Under the pieces are notes generated by a model that worked only from the letters and a program-made list of their open reading frames with translations, had not been told where the DNA came from and ran no database searches. Both the position numbers and the translations under genes were made by a program. From Prevotella sp902465605 (GTDB lineage Bacteria; Bacteroidota; Bacteroidia; Bacteroidales; Bacteroidaceae), in the NCBI GenBank assembly GCA_902465605.1, contig CABQNT010000005.1, positions 101,172 to 165,171 of the forward strand: 64,000 nucleotides of DNA, read 5' to 3'. Shown piece by piece: positions 26,199-35,901 of the stretch. Positions within the stretch are counted from its first letter, which is position 1, and every line of letters starts with the position of its first letter.

Positions 26199-26287
26199 CC
26201 ATCAATCACACAAAACATTACGACAACTTGGCGTTGCTCGCGCAACCGGCTAAGATTAAAGTGATGGACAAAAAAAACAACCGATAA

Positions 26288-26319
26288 TTTGTGATTGTCA
26301 ATTTATTACGCTAAATTTG
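26288..26319 (+). promoter_or_regulatory. Promoter for the zapB-like/zapA operon
   Basis: TTTG at 26288-26291, 20 bases, TAAATTTG at 26312-26319. The transcription start would be near 26326, leaving a very short leader before ATG 26332 or 26338. Confidence 0.65.
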
Positions 26320-26337
26320 TGACCAAATTGTATGTTG

Positions 26338-26631
26338 ATGGATGCTAATGAGAAAACTCTAACGCTCTTTACCACTCGCATGAGACAGATGATTCTCCAG
26401 TACAAGGAAACAAAACAGGAGAACAACAGTTTGTATGCCATGGTTGATGAGCGTGATGCCAAGATTAAACAGCTCGAGGCGAAGTTGAATCAAGCACAAA
26501 ATGACTACAACAGTCTCAAACTAGCCAAGATGATAGAAATTTCCACCACTGACATCGAAGTGGCCAAGAAACGATTGTCAAAGCTGGTAAGAGACGTCAA
26601 CAAATGTATCACGCTACTGAATGAAAAGTAA
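26338..26631 (+). CDS. ZapB-like coiled-coil protein
   Basis: A 97-residue (or 99, from ATG 26332) helical protein. Residues 20-60 form a clear coiled coil (QENNSLYAMVDERDAKIKQL and onward). The C-terminal part is KKRLSKLVRDVNKCITLLN, a pattern shared by short Bacteroidetes proteins encoded before zapA. The gap to zapA is 8 bases. By position it is probably a division-ring accessory protein; the similarity to ZapB is one of size and coiled-coil type only. Confidence 0.7.
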   Translation: MDANEKTLTLFTTRMRQMILQYKETKQENNSLYAMVDERDAKIKQLEAKLNQAQNDYNSLKLAKMIEISTTDIEVAKKRLSKLVRDVNKCITLLNEK

Positions 26632-26639
26632 TCGGAGCG

Positions 26640-26942
26640 ATGGCAGGAGACAATAGAGATAAACTACAGATAAGATTGCATGTTTACGATACCGACATGA
26701 GCGTCACGGTCATGCGGGAGGATGAGGAGTATTATCGTAAGGCAGCCAAACTTATTACTGATACTGTAAACACTTACGCTTCTGTTTTCAAGGCAAAGAG
26801 AAGCGAGAAGGATATACTCTATATGGCATTGATAGACATAGCATTGCGTTACGAGAAAGAGTTTGCATGCAATGACGTCACCCCGTATAGTAAAATCATA
26901 TCTCAATTAACTTCTGAAATTGAAGAGACACTGAAGGATTAA
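26640..26942 (+). CDS. zapA: Cell division protein ZapA
   Basis: FtsZ-ring associated protein of 100 residues. The N-terminal strand region is LQIRLHVYDTDMSVTVMRED, followed by YYRKAAKLITDTVNTYA and the helix ILYMALIDIALRYEKEFA, which match the ZapA head and stalk. It follows the ZapB-like gene by 8 bases; a structured RNA region and rny come next, an order conserved in Bacteroidetes. Confidence 0.9.
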   Translation: MAGDNRDKLQIRLHVYDTDMSVTVMREDEEYYRKAAKLITDTVNTYASVFKAKRSEKDILYMALIDIALRYEKEFACNDVTPYSKIISQLTSEIEETLKD

Positions 26943-26950
26943 ACCAATCT

Positions 26951-27083
26951 TACATAACGTGCATTCTTGTACCTGGAAGTTATTTATCTTTCTAAGCCGT
27001 TCTGATTTTAAGCGGAAATGTATGGTGCAACGTGCGGATTGCCGCGCTTACGCATGATTCTTCCAACCTCTTTCATTTATGTA
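26951..27083 (+). ncRNA. ssrS: Probable 6S RNA
   Basis: The 173 bases between zapA and rny hold no gene but fold. TACATAA (26951-26957) pairs with TTATGTA (27077-27083). TGGAAG (26974-26979) pairs with CTTCCA (27060-27065). Inner hairpins include GCGG-ATT-GCCGC near 27035-27045. From general knowledge, 6S RNA often sits beside zapA, including in Bacteroidetes between zapA and rny. The long rod with an open centre fits, but I cannot run a covariance model; the ends are approximate. Confidence 0.5.
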
Positions 27084-27115
27084 GTTATTATAAATGAAAT
27101 TTAAATTTAAAAATA

Positions 27116-28648
27116 ATGAGTATTATAATTGTTGCCATCGTAGCGCTGATTCTTGGCGGACTGGGTGGCTATGCGATTTTCCGTTACATTGTTAAAGGAA
27201 AATATAATGAAATGGTAGCAGCCGCTAATAAAGAGGCTGATGTGATTAAGGAAAAGAAATTGTTGGAGGTCAAGGAGAAATTCCTGAACAAGAAATCTGA
27301 GTTGGAGAAGGAAGTTCAACTGCGCAACCAGAAAATCCAACAAACCGAGAACAAGCTCAAGCAAAGAGAAATTGGATTGAGTCAGCGTCAGGAAGAACTC
27401 GGACGCAGAAAACAGGAGGTAGACCATCAGCAACAGCGCATCGACAATGAAAAGAAATTGTTGCAAATTAAGCAGGCCGAACTCGAAAAAATGCAACTGC
27501 AAGAGCGCGAAATGCTGGAAGAACTCTCCGGACTGAGCGCCGAAGAGGCTAAAAACCGATTGGTAGAAAGCCTGAAAGACGAGGCTCGTACGGATGCAGC
27601 CGGCTACATCAATGAAATCATAGACGAGGCCAAGCTCAATGCCAACCAAGAGGCCAAGAAAATTGTCATCCAGACTATCCAGCGCGTAGCCACCGAGACG
27701 GCTATTGAAAATTCTGTCAGCGTATTCCACATTGATAACGATGAGGTGAAAGGCCGCATTATTGGACGCGAAGGACGCAACATCCGTGCCTTGGAAGCTG
27801 CAACGGGAGTAGAAATCGTTGTCGACGACACACCCGAAGCCATCGTCATTTCTGCGTTCGATCCGGTGCGTCGAGAGGTTTGCCGTTTGGCTCTTCACCA
27901 GCTTGTTGCCGATGGACGTATCCACCCCGCACGTATAGAAGAGGTGGTGGCAAAGGTGAAGAAGCAACTTGATAACGAAATCATTGAAACGGGAAAACGT
28001 ACCGTGATCGACCTAGGCATTCATGGCCTGCACCCCGAACTGGTACGCATCGTAGGCAAAATGAAATATCGCTCAAGCTATGGACAGAACCTCCTTCAGC
28101 ATGCACGCGAAACCGCTAATCTCTGTGCGGTGATGGCGTCAGAGCTGGGACTCAATCCCAAAAAGGCAAAGCGTGCAGGACTTTTGCACGACATCGGTAA
28201 GGTACCTGATGAGGAGAGTGAACTGCCTCACGCACTATATGGTGGCAAATTGGCCGAAAAATACAAGGAGAAACCGGATATCTGCAACGCTATCGCAGCC
28301 CACCATGATGAGGTAGAGATGCAAACCTTGCTAGCACCCATCGTCCAGGTTTGTGATGCCATCTCAGGTGCGCGCCCTGGTGCACGTCGCGAAATTGTGG
28401 AAGCTTACATCAAACGACTGAATGACCTCGAGGCCATTGCCATGAGTTATCCTGGTGTCACCAAGACCTATGCCATACAGGCTGGCCGCGAACTTCGCGT
28501 TATCGTAGGTGCCGACCAGATGGATGACGCCGAATCACTGAAGTTGTCAGATGATATTGCCACCAAGATACAAAATGAGATGACTTATCCTGGACAGGTA
28601 AAAATCACCGTCATTCGCGAAACACGCAGTGTGGCCTACGCTAAATAA
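27116..28648 (+). CDS. rny: Ribonuclease Y
   Basis: Membrane-anchored endoribonuclease that starts mRNA decay. The 510-residue product has an N-terminal membrane helix (residues 2-21), a long coiled coil (about 30-165), a KH domain with GRIIGREGRNIRALEAATG (about 205-223), and an HD domain with the metal site RAGLLHDIGKVPDEE and AIAAHHDEVEM. The length is typical. A strong terminator follows at 28691. Confidence 0.96.
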   Translation: MSIIIVAIVALILGGLGGYAIFRYIVKGKYNEMVAAANKEADVIKEKKLLEVKEKFLNKKSELEKEVQLRNQKIQQTENKLKQREIGLSQRQEELGRRKQEVDHQQQRIDNEKKLLQIKQAELEKMQLQEREMLEELSGLSAEEAKNRLVESLKDEARTDAAGYINEIIDEAKLNANQEAKKIVIQTIQRVATETAIENSVSVFHIDNDEVKGRIIGREGRNIRALEAATGVEIVVDDTPEAIVISAFDPVRREVCRLALHQLVADGRIHPARIEEVVAKVKKQLDNEIIETGKRTVIDLGIHGLHPELVRIVGKMKYRSSYGQNLLQHARETANLCAVMASELGLNPKKAKRAGLLHDIGKVPDEESELPHALYGGKLAEKYKEKPDICNAIAAHHDEVEMQTLLAPIVQVCDAISGARPGARREIVEAYIKRLNDLEAIAMSYPGVTKTYAIQAGRELRVIVGADQMDDAESLKLSDDIATKIQNEMTYPGQVKITVIRETRSVAYAK

Positions 28649-28690
28649 GAAGCGTTAGAATTATAATTATATCCACTAAGATAAAAAGTA

Positions 28691-28725
28691 AAGGGTGTGT
28701 CAAGCTGTTGATGCACCTTTTTTTT
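28691..28725 (+). terminator. Rho-independent terminator of rny
   Basis: GGTGTGTCAA (28694-28703) pairs with TTGATGCACC (28708-28717) with two G-T pairs and a GCTG loop, followed by eight T. Confidence 0.9.
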
Positions 28726-28914
28726 GCTTCGTCACTCCAAAAAATATACTGCTATATGTGTTCCTCCTATGTATGGCAGAGCACAAAATACGAAATAAAG
28801 TACAGGCTGCGATAGCGTGCTGGACGCTGGCAGCCATACAGATGAGTTTTAAATGGTGGCGTTCCGACAAGCACGTCTTTTGGTCAGCCACTGACTGCTT
28901 GACGTGCCGTGGAT

Positions 28915-29002
28915 TCAATCTCATTGAGTTTAGCATCCAATCTCTATGACATTGCTAATCAAAAGCATTGACTTTGGATGTCAAACTCATTGACTTTGAA
29001 AA
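28915..29002. repeat. Four-unit 22-bp palindrome array, locus B
   Basis: Units at 28915, 28937, 28959 and 28981. Unit 3 contains GCATTGACTTTGG, close to the first units of loci C and D. The array lies between the convergent rny and mgtC genes, and the rny terminator is upstream of it. The rest of 28726-29038 shows no gene I can support; a small open frame (28695-28949) crosses terminator and repeats and is probably not real. Confidence 0.85.
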
Positions 29003-29038
29003 TGGATTGATAGTTTGTTGCCGAACAAAGCAAAAGCT

Positions 29039-29704
29039 TTACTCAATACTTTTTACCGTAACTCCCTCAAAATGAGAAATTAAAGACAAAATGTGGTTAT
29101 TGGCTTTGGCTCGCTTAATGGTTATTTCCATTTCGACGTTGTAGCCAGTTCCTGCGCCAGATTTTTCAGGGTGAATCTCGTATGAGTTGATGGTTATCTT
29201 TTCTTGGTCAAGATGATTCAGGATGTCTTGAATGCGTTTCTTGTCAGAAGCGGTAAATATGAGATTAATGTTTCGGTTGCCAAAACGCTTCATCGTATAA
29301 TTCAACGTTTCCAAGCAGGCAAGCACCATGACCGTAGAAGCCACTGCAATGACGTACATGCTAGCCCCGCATGCCAGACCGATGGCGGCCGTTGCCCATA
29401 AACCGGCGGCCGTTGTAAGTCCGCGAATAACCTGTTTTTGGAAAATAATGGTGCCGGCACCGATGAAACCAATGCCCGACACAACTTGTGACGCAATGCG
29501 CGAAGGGTCTAACGACACATTTGGCTGTGTGGCAAGTATGTGCTCAAAACCATACTGAGATACCACCATGAAGAGCGCACTGCCCAGGCCTACGAGGAAG
29601 TGCGTACGAAACCCTGCTTCTTTGGCTCTGTATTCGCGTTCTAAACCGATGATGCCGCCTAAAAGGGCAGCTATCATTATGCGAAGAATCAAATTGATGT
29701 CCAT
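29039..29704 (-). CDS. MgtC/SapB family membrane protein
   Basis: A 221-residue protein with the MgtC N-terminal domain of four or five membrane helices. The signatures are ALLGGIIGLEREYRAKEAGF (residues 14-33, containing the E-R pair), FIGAGTIIF and LTTAAGLWATAAIGLA. The C-terminal cytoplasmic domain (about 145-221) is ACT-like. MgtC relatives act in magnesium limitation and in control of F-type ATP synthase or transporters. It diverges from the serine dehydratase gene. Confidence 0.88.
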   Translation of the reverse strand: MDINLILRIMIAALLGGIIGLEREYRAKEAGFRTHFLVGLGSALFMVVSQYGFEHILATQPNVSLDPSRIASQVVSGIGFIGAGTIIFQKQVIRGLTTAAGLWATAAIGLACGASMYVIAVASTVMVLACLETLNYTMKRFGNRNINLIFTASDKKRIQDILNHLDQEKITINSYEIHPEKSGAGTGYNVEMEITIKRAKANNHILSLISHFEGVTVKSIE

Positions 29705-29774
29705 ATTATACCTTTATTCGTGCGAAGATAAATAAAAATTCATGGAATAGCAAACTAGCATTAGAAAAAATAGC

Positions 29775-29782
29775 TACCTTTG
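29775..29782 (+). promoter_or_regulatory. -7 box for the serine dehydratase gene
   Basis: TACCTTTG, a consensus -7 element, 66 bases before ATG 29849. No TTTG at the expected -33 position. It overlaps the earliest open codon of the frame (29780) and so rules it out as a start. Confidence 0.5.
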
Positions 29783-29848
29783 TACCAGATTCTATTTCGA
29801 AGCTATCAAGACATCGTTTTGAGTCGATCAATAAACAAACGTGAAGTT

Positions 29849-31054
29849 ATGAAATCGTTGAAAGAACTGTATAAAATAGGTAGGGGACCCTCCAGCAGTC
29901 ATACCATGGGGCCTCAATTGGCTTCAAAGATATTCTTGGAGAAGTATCCTTTTGCCCATAGTTACGAAGTGACGCTCTATGGCAGTTTGGCCGCAACGGG
30001 CAAAGGGCACATGACCGACGTGGCTATCATTGACGTACTGGGAGTGAACCATAAGTTGGAAATAGTGTGGAAGCCCAAGATATTTCTCCCATTTCATCCC
30101 AACGGAATGGAGTTCAAAGCTTTTGGTAAACATCAAGAGCTGTTAGGCAGCTGGGTGGTATATAGTGTCGGTGGCGGTGCCTTGTCGGAAGGAAAAGTCG
30201 GTGACGATTTGTTCGATACCCCTGATGTGTACGATTTAAACACCATGAAGGAGATAATGAAATGGTGTGAAACCAATGGTCGAAGCTATTGGGAATATGT
30301 AGACATGTGTGAAGATGAGGACATCTGGGACTATCTTATGGAGTGTTGGAACGTAATGAAAGCGGCTGTGGAGCGCGGCATCAATAGTGAAGGCGTGTTG
30401 CCTGGTGTACTGAATCTTCGCCGAAAAGCACCCAGCTACTATGTGAAGGCGACGGGCTACAAGAGATCTTTGCAAACACGTGGACTTGTATATGCATACG
30501 CACTGGCGGTGAGTGAAGAGAATGCCTCTGGCGGTACCATTGTCACAGCCCCCACATGTGGTGCTTGTGGTGTGATGCCCGCGGTGTTGTATCATTTGGC
30601 CAAGGGACACGAATTCAGTGATACACGCATCCTGCATGCCATGGCTACGGCCGGACTGTTTGGCAACACTGTCAAGCACAATGCATCAATCTCTGGTGCT
30701 GACGTAGGATGTCAAGGCGAGGTGGGAGTGGCTTGTGCCATGGTTTCCGCAGCAGCGTGCCAATTGTTTGGTGGCAGTAACATGCAAATAGAGTATGCGG
30801 CCGAGATGGGGCTTGAACACCATTTGGGCATGACTTGCGATCCGGTATGTGGTTTGGTTCAGATTCCGTGTATCGAGCGCAACGCTTTTGCCGCAACCCG
30901 AGCATTGGATGCTAACTTATACTCCTCGTTTTCCGACGGCAAACATCGTGTGTCGTTTGATAAGGTGGTGAGAGTGATGAAGAGAACAGGACACGACTTA
31001 CCTTCGCTTTATAAAGAAACCAGCGAAGGAGGATTGGCCGCAGAGAAGTTTTAG
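29849..31054 (+). CDS. sdaA: L-serine ammonia-lyase (iron-sulfur type)
   Basis: Converts L-serine to pyruvate and ammonia using a 4Fe-4S cluster. The single 401-residue chain fuses both domains: the N-terminal beta domain with KIGRGPSSSHTMGP (residues 8-21) and the alpha domain with APTCGACGVMPAV, DVGCQGEVGVACAMV and CDPVCGLVQIPCIERN, which hold the cluster cysteines. The start at 29849 follows from the promoter at 29775 and matches the family start (MKSLKELYKIG). Confidence 0.95.
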   Translation: MKSLKELYKIGRGPSSSHTMGPQLASKIFLEKYPFAHSYEVTLYGSLAATGKGHMTDVAIIDVLGVNHKLEIVWKPKIFLPFHPNGMEFKAFGKHQELLGSWVVYSVGGGALSEGKVGDDLFDTPDVYDLNTMKEIMKWCETNGRSYWEYVDMCEDEDIWDYLMECWNVMKAAVERGINSEGVLPGVLNLRRKAPSYYVKATGYKRSLQTRGLVYAYALAVSEENASGGTIVTAPTCGACGVMPAVLYHLAKGHEFSDTRILHAMATAGLFGNTVKHNASISGADVGCQGEVGVACAMVSAAACQLFGGSNMQIEYAAEMGLEHHLGMTCDPVCGLVQIPCIERNAFAATRALDANLYSSFSDGKHRVSFDKVVRVMKRTGHDLPSLYKETSEGGLAAEKF

Positions 31055-31081
31055 ACTAGTTCTTCAATTTGCGTGTCAGCG

Positions 31082-32629
31082 TTATCGTGAACTTTGAAAG
31101 CCTTCCAGCAGTTGGTATTTCTTGCGCATCATCCTGTTGTAAATGTTGCGTAGCCAAAACTTACTGGTGGCGATGAAAGCTACGCCTACGACCAACATGA
31201 AGGCATAGACCTGTTGTTCGCTCATGAAACCGCTCAACGTAGTAATGAGGATGCTGGGTACGAAGAGGCATCCCATGGTGACAACCAGTTGCCTGTAGTT
31301 GTTTTCCATTCCGGCTTTACTTATGTATTTGGTGTTCAGCGGTAAGGTTTGCTTGTTGTAGACGGCCATTTGAAAGAGAATGAAATATTGCAAACCTGCC
31401 GTAAACACAGCATAAGCCAGGAGCATGAGCAAAGACCATTTGCCAACAACGACTGTTGGAATCATCAACAGGAAGGGTACTAACAACATTGTGCAGTAGA
31501 ATATATATTTCGCTTTGAGTAGTGATAGAATGTTTTCCTGGTGCACCATGAGGCAATCTATGTAGTTGCCTTCATTGCACATGATGCGTGTCAGCATCAC
31601 CGCACCAAAGACAACAAAGTTGTAGCAACCCAAGAATGAGACCATGGCGCCACTGTCGTAGATGTCTGTAAAGGAGAGTAATGCAGAGAACACCAACACC
31701 ACACTGACGGATGTAATGAAACTTTTTCGGGGATTTTTGTTGCGTAATAGGGTCTTTACTTCAAGTTGTAGGTAAAGACCTGTTTGTCCAAACCGTTCAA
31801 AAAACGAAAGCTTATTGACATGGTGCAGGTTCGTTTTTTCCAGATGCATCAATTCTGACTGGATGTGTGAATACTGAATGCGCCGGTTGATGGAGATAAG
31901 AAGAGTCAATAAGACTATAGGGACGAGGTAGGGGAGAAGGCTCCCATCTGTGATGAAATGTCCTATGTCAGTATAAAAGTCAAAAAGGTGTTCTAGTCCG
32001 GCATGCTGACCTAGGTACCAGGGCATGGCCATAATGGCATAAACCACGCCCACCAGTATCCACCAAAGTGCACTGTCATTGATTAAGGTTCGTGCAATAT
32101 GATACCATTGTGTATTGACCAGTATGAGTAGCCAAAAGAAAAACAATATGCCGAGTGATGCCCAAATGCCAGAACTGAAGACGACCGACATCAATATATA
32201 CGGAACCAGAAAGGCGAAGCAGGAGAAATTGTATCCGGAAAGAAGTGTTGTTCCGATGAAATTGTTAATGCAAGCATACTTCGAAATGGGCAACAGAACG
32301 TAGGGCTTGATGAGCTGTGCGGGAATTTCTTGGAAGGCAAATCTAAATAAAAAATCAAGCACAAGGATGAAAGGAACTGTTCCGCAGACGAATTCAACTG
32401 GGGTGTAGGAGCGGCTGGCATTGGCAGCCAAAGACATAAGAATGGCGATGAAGCAAAGATAAACGAACCCAAAAATGGTCATTCCCCACATGACATACTT
32501 GGCAGCCTTGTTTTGTTGGAAACTTAAATTGCGTTTTTCGGCTAGTTTTCGATGACGCCAAATCATCTTGAACAAGTCAAATCGTTGTTTGAAATCTGCT
32601 AGCAGCTGTGATCGTTCCATTGAGTTCAT
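31082..32629 (-). CDS. DUF5687 family membrane protein
   Basis: A 515-residue inner-membrane protein with about 11 predicted membrane segments and an ABC-2 permease-like pattern. It starts MNSMERSQLLADFKQRFDLFKMIWRHRKL, then helices near 47-70, 84-100 and 140-175. It matches the DUF5687 family, common in Bacteroidetes, where it often accompanies an ABC ATPase. Here no ATPase gene is adjacent; the neighbours are a LolA-like protein and ftsK, so its partner is unknown. ATG 32620 is an alternative start. Confidence 0.8.
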   Translation of the reverse strand: MNSMERSQLLADFKQRFDLFKMIWRHRKLAEKRNLSFQQNKAAKYVMWGMTIFGFVYLCFIAILMSLAANASRSYTPVEFVCGTVPFILVLDFLFRFAFQEIPAQLIKPYVLLPISKYACINNFIGTTLLSGYNFSCFAFLVPYILMSVVFSSGIWASLGILFFFWLLILVNTQWYHIARTLINDSALWWILVGVVYAIMAMPWYLGQHAGLEHLFDFYTDIGHFITDGSLLPYLVPIVLLTLLISINRRIQYSHIQSELMHLEKTNLHHVNKLSFFERFGQTGLYLQLEVKTLLRNKNPRKSFITSVSVVLVFSALLSFTDIYDSGAMVSFLGCYNFVVFGAVMLTRIMCNEGNYIDCLMVHQENILSLLKAKYIFYCTMLLVPFLLMIPTVVVGKWSLLMLLAYAVFTAGLQYFILFQMAVYNKQTLPLNTKYISKAGMENNYRQLVVTMGCLFVPSILITTLSGFMSEQQVYAFMLVVGVAFIATSKFWLRNIYNRMMRKKYQLLEGFQSSR

Positions 32630-32677
32630 GTGGTTAAATATTGATAGGTGATTTCTTGTTCGCTAGCTTAATGCAGG

Positions 32678-33310
32678 CTATCTCAAGTCAATGACCTCCG
32701 CAGACGGTAAGTCTTTCGATTGGAATACGAAAGTGCTGTTGGAAAGGTTCTTGGCTTTAAAGTTGCTGATGTTGATGACGGTCCAGCTACCCCCTTGTTT
32801 TATCTTCACTTGTGACGGACTGTAGGTTCGCTTGTTGATGTAGATGTACATTTCTGGAATGCCATTGTTCTTGTTTTGGGCAACCATGTGTACTTCGTAA
32901 TTGTTTCCCCTTACTCGGTGACTCAGTCGATATCCCGCCTTGTACATATTGATGAAGGTATAAGGGTTCATGGAGATTTGCTGTGAACGCGAAGGGTTAG
33001 AGATGTTCACCTCGTTGGTGCTCTTCATGTAGCTCCACTGCGTTTTGCCGTCAAACCACACCATGGCTTGGGGCGTTCGTGCATTAAACTTGTTGCCCTT
33101 GATGGCAATAGTACCGGAAGTCTTTCCCATCTTCGCACTTGAAATCGTGAAGTTGGCACTCGCACCACCTGCTCTTCCAACCACTTGGGCTGTCCTATCT
33201 AGTATTTTTCGGGTCTGCGAACTACTTTGACTATTTGCATTTGTATATAAGGTGACTGCCAATAGGAATACAATTACTCTCTGTACGTTAAAAAATAGAT
33301 ATCTTTTCAT
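32678..33310 (-). CDS. LolA-like outer-membrane lipoprotein carrier protein
   Basis: A 210-residue periplasmic protein of the LolA/LolB-like fold. A signal peptide covers residues 1-27 (FFNVQRVIVFLLAVTLYT), followed by strands such as GTIAIKGNKFNARTPQAMVW and WFDGKTQWSYMKSTNEVNIS, typical of the LolA open barrel. It would carry lipoproteins or other lipids across the periplasm. ATG 33310 was chosen because the signal peptide begins there; the upstream frame overlaps the end of ftsK's intergenic gap. It follows ftsK, as in many bacteria. Confidence 0.83.
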   Translation of the reverse strand: MKRYLFFNVQRVIVFLLAVTLYTNANSQSSSQTRKILDRTAQVVGRAGGASANFTISSAKMGKTSGTIAIKGNKFNARTPQAMVWFDGKTQWSYMKSTNEVNISNPSRSQQISMNPYTFINMYKAGYRLSHRVRGNNYEVHMVAQNKNNGIPEMYIYINKRTYSPSQVKIKQGGSWTVINISNFKAKNLSNSTFVFQSKDLPSAEVIDLR

Positions 33311-33323
33311 TTTATATTTTCTT

Positions 33324-35798
33324 TTATGTTGAATGGATGGCAGCAATGATTGAGTTGAGTGAAGCTTCGTCTTGCACCAGCACATCCCTTGGTTTGCTGC
33401 CTTGAGCGGGACCTACAATACCTGCCGCTTCGAGCTGATCCATCAGCCTTCCCGCACGGTTGTACCCGATAGAGAACCGCCTTTGAATCATACTGGTTGA
33501 ACCTATCTGACTCGTGACAATGGCGTGAGCTGCTTCTTCGAAGAAGGGATCGAGACTTTGTATGTCACCACCTCCCGCACCCGCAGTACCAGTTTTCCCG
33601 TCAACAGCAGGTTCGGGCAACTCCAAAGGTGACACCGGACCGGGCTGACTGGCTATGAATTGATTGATTCTCTCAATCTCTGGCGTGTCAACAAATGCAC
33701 ACTGAACGCGAACAGGCTCGTTTCCATTGAGGAAAAGCAGGTCACCTCGTCCCACCAATTGGTTGGCACCAGGACGGTCAAGGATGGTTCTCGAGTCAAT
33801 CATGGCACTTACTTTGAAGGCCATTCTGCCGGGGAAGTTGGCCTTGATGTTACCAGTAATGATGTTAGCGGTGGGTCGTTGAGTGGCGATAACCATGTGT
33901 ATGCCCACGGCACGGGCCAACTGTGCGATACGAGTGATGGGGGCTTCAACCTCTCTTCCAGCAGTCATAATCAGATCGCCATACTCATCAATTACGACAA
34001 CGATGTAAGGCATGTATTCATGTCCTTTGGTTAAGTTTAGCTGGTGATTGATGAATTTCTTGTTATACTCTTTGATGTTTCGTGCTCCGGCTATCTTCAG
34101 CATGTCGTAGCGATGATCCATCAATGTGCAAAGTGAATTAAGCGTCCTAACTACTTTCGTAACATCGGTGATGATAGGCTCATCATCATTGTCTGGAGCT
34201 GATGCCATGAAGTGGTCTGTAATAGGTGAGTAAACGCTGAATTCCACCTTTTTGGGGTCGATTAAGACAATCTTCAATTCATTGGGATGCTTCTTGTAGA
34301 GTAGTGAAGTGATGATAGTATTCAGTCCAACAGACTTTCCTTGTCCCGTTGCACCAGCGACTAAAAGATGGGGAATCTTTGCCAAATCCACCATAAATAC
34401 CTCGTTGGTGATGGTTTTTCCAATGGCTAAAGGCAACTCCATGGTTGACTCTTGAAACTTTTTAGAGTTCAAGATGCTTTCCATGGATACAATGGTCGGC
34501 TTCTTGTTGGGCACCTCAATACCAATGGTACCCTTTCCTGGGATGGGAGCGATGATGCGTATTCCCAATGCGGCGAGGCTTAAAGCGATGTCATCCTCCA
34601 GGTTTCTGATTTTAGAGATGCGCACTCCTTCGGCTGGCGTAATCTCATAGAGGGTGATAGTTGGGCCTACCGTGGCCTTAATTTCACGGATTGAAACACC
34701 AAAACTGTTAAGTACTTCTACGATACGAGCATTGTTAGCCTTGATTTCGTCCATGTCTACCAATGGCTTGTTGTCGCTCTCGTATTTCTTTAACAAGTCA
34801 AGTCCGGGATATTTATACTTCAAGAAAGGCTCTTTAGGGTTGATAGGCGTCTTCAAGACCTCTTCAGCTGTCAATGTCTTGCCAGACGCTTTCTCATCGT
34901 CAGCAGCCACTTCGACCGTCAGATGTGATGCCCCGTCTTCACTTGAAGGCTGTGTGGAAGCAGTCTTTCCGTTGGATTTTTTCGTAGAGGTGTTTGTAAA
35001 TTTAGATACATCTGTTAAATCTACCACTGTTGGCTTTGAGTCTTCTTCACCATCAGATGGCGTGTTGTCAATGGTCTGAACTTCATCTTCCTCCTCTGAC
35101 TTAACCGCAGAAGCAGTGTTATCATGACGGGTGAGATTCGTTACCGTGAAAGGAATCTTACGAGTTAAGTACTTCACGGGGTTCAATGCCTTTCGAATCA
35201 CCTCTATTGTTTCGGCACTTAAATAAGTTAAAAACGCCAGTGCCACCAACAACAGAATGGCTGTTAAACCGGGAGGACCTACTAAATTCTCTAATTGTTG
35301 TACGCAGAACATGCCATGTCGGCCACCAGGATTGAACACAAGTTCACCCATCAGCGGTGTTGCAAACTTGGCAAGCGTGACAGAACTCCATATCATGACG
35401 AGAGCCATGCCAAGAAACCATTTCCATAGGTTAATCTTGTAGACTTTCATCAAGCTAAGTCCCAGCAAAATAATGAACAGAGGTATCAGAAATGCGGGAA
35501 TACCAAAGTTGACTGTAATCAGCGTATAAGCGATGATAGCACCGATACTTCCGCAATAATTTGAGAAGGTACGATCAGCATTCATCCATTCTCTTGGCCG
35601 CAAATCCTCAAGTATACTTTGGTCTGCCTGTCCCGTATAAAAATAATTAACCATTGCAACGATGACGTACAGTGCAATGACCGATAGGATAGCACCTAAG
35701 AGAAAATCTGTTTTTTCGTTGCTGAAGATATTTTGAAAGCCTACAGCTTCACCCACATTCTTAGGTTTTCGCTCAGGCTTTTTCCTTTTTATTCCCAT
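33324..35798 (-). CDS. ftsK: DNA translocase FtsK
   Basis: Division-septum DNA pump that clears chromosome ends and activates dimer resolution. The 824-residue product has four to five N-terminal membrane segments (residues about 30-200), a variable acidic linker (about 230-320), and a RecA-like motor with Walker A LLVAGATGQGKSVGLNTI and Walker B PYIVVVIDEYGDLIMT. The C-terminal gamma winged helix contains SIGYNRAGRLMDQLEAAGIV. lolA follows it after 13 bases, an arrangement seen widely. Confidence 0.96.
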   Translation of the reverse strand: MGIKRKKPERKPKNVGEAVGFQNIFSNEKTDFLLGAILSVIALYVIVAMVNYFYTGQADQSILEDLRPREWMNADRTFSNYCGSIGAIIAYTLITVNFGIPAFLIPLFIILLGLSLMKVYKINLWKWFLGMALVMIWSSVTLAKFATPLMGELVFNPGGRHGMFCVQQLENLVGPPGLTAILLLVALAFLTYLSAETIEVIRKALNPVKYLTRKIPFTVTNLTRHDNTASAVKSEEEDEVQTIDNTPSDGEEDSKPTVVDLTDVSKFTNTSTKKSNGKTASTQPSSEDGASHLTVEVAADDEKASGKTLTAEEVLKTPINPKEPFLKYKYPGLDLLKKYESDNKPLVDMDEIKANNARIVEVLNSFGVSIREIKATVGPTITLYEITPAEGVRISKIRNLEDDIALSLAALGIRIIAPIPGKGTIGIEVPNKKPTIVSMESILNSKKFQESTMELPLAIGKTITNEVFMVDLAKIPHLLVAGATGQGKSVGLNTIITSLLYKKHPNELKIVLIDPKKVEFSVYSPITDHFMASAPDNDDEPIITDVTKVVRTLNSLCTLMDHRYDMLKIAGARNIKEYNKKFINHQLNLTKGHEYMPYIVVVIDEYGDLIMTAGREVEAPITRIAQLARAVGIHMVIATQRPTANIITGNIKANFPGRMAFKVSAMIDSRTILDRPGANQLVGRGDLLFLNGNEPVRVQCAFVDTPEIERINQFIASQPGPVSPLELPEPAVDGKTGTAGAGGGDIQSLDPFFEEAAHAIVTSQIGSTSMIQRRFSIGYNRAGRLMDQLEAAGIVGPAQGSKPRDVLVQDEASLNSIIAAIHST

Positions 35799-35872
35799 AT
35801 CAAGTCTATGTGATTTGAATGCAAAAATAGCGTAAATATGTCAGAATCCTTCACGTTTTGATAACTTTTTTC

Positions 35873-35880
35873 TATTTTTG
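35873..35880 (+). promoter_or_regulatory. -7 box for the exonuclease-rlmI-tilS operon
   Basis: TATTTTTG, 22 bases before ATG 35902. The only TTTG nearby (35857-35860) is too close, so the -33 element is unclear. Confidence 0.45.
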
Positions 35881-35901
35881 CAATTCATAAGAATATGGGT
35901 T

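Noticed and set aside
28695..28949. 84-codon open frame after rny
   Set aside because: It begins inside the rny terminator and runs into repeat locus B; no family and unlikely composition.
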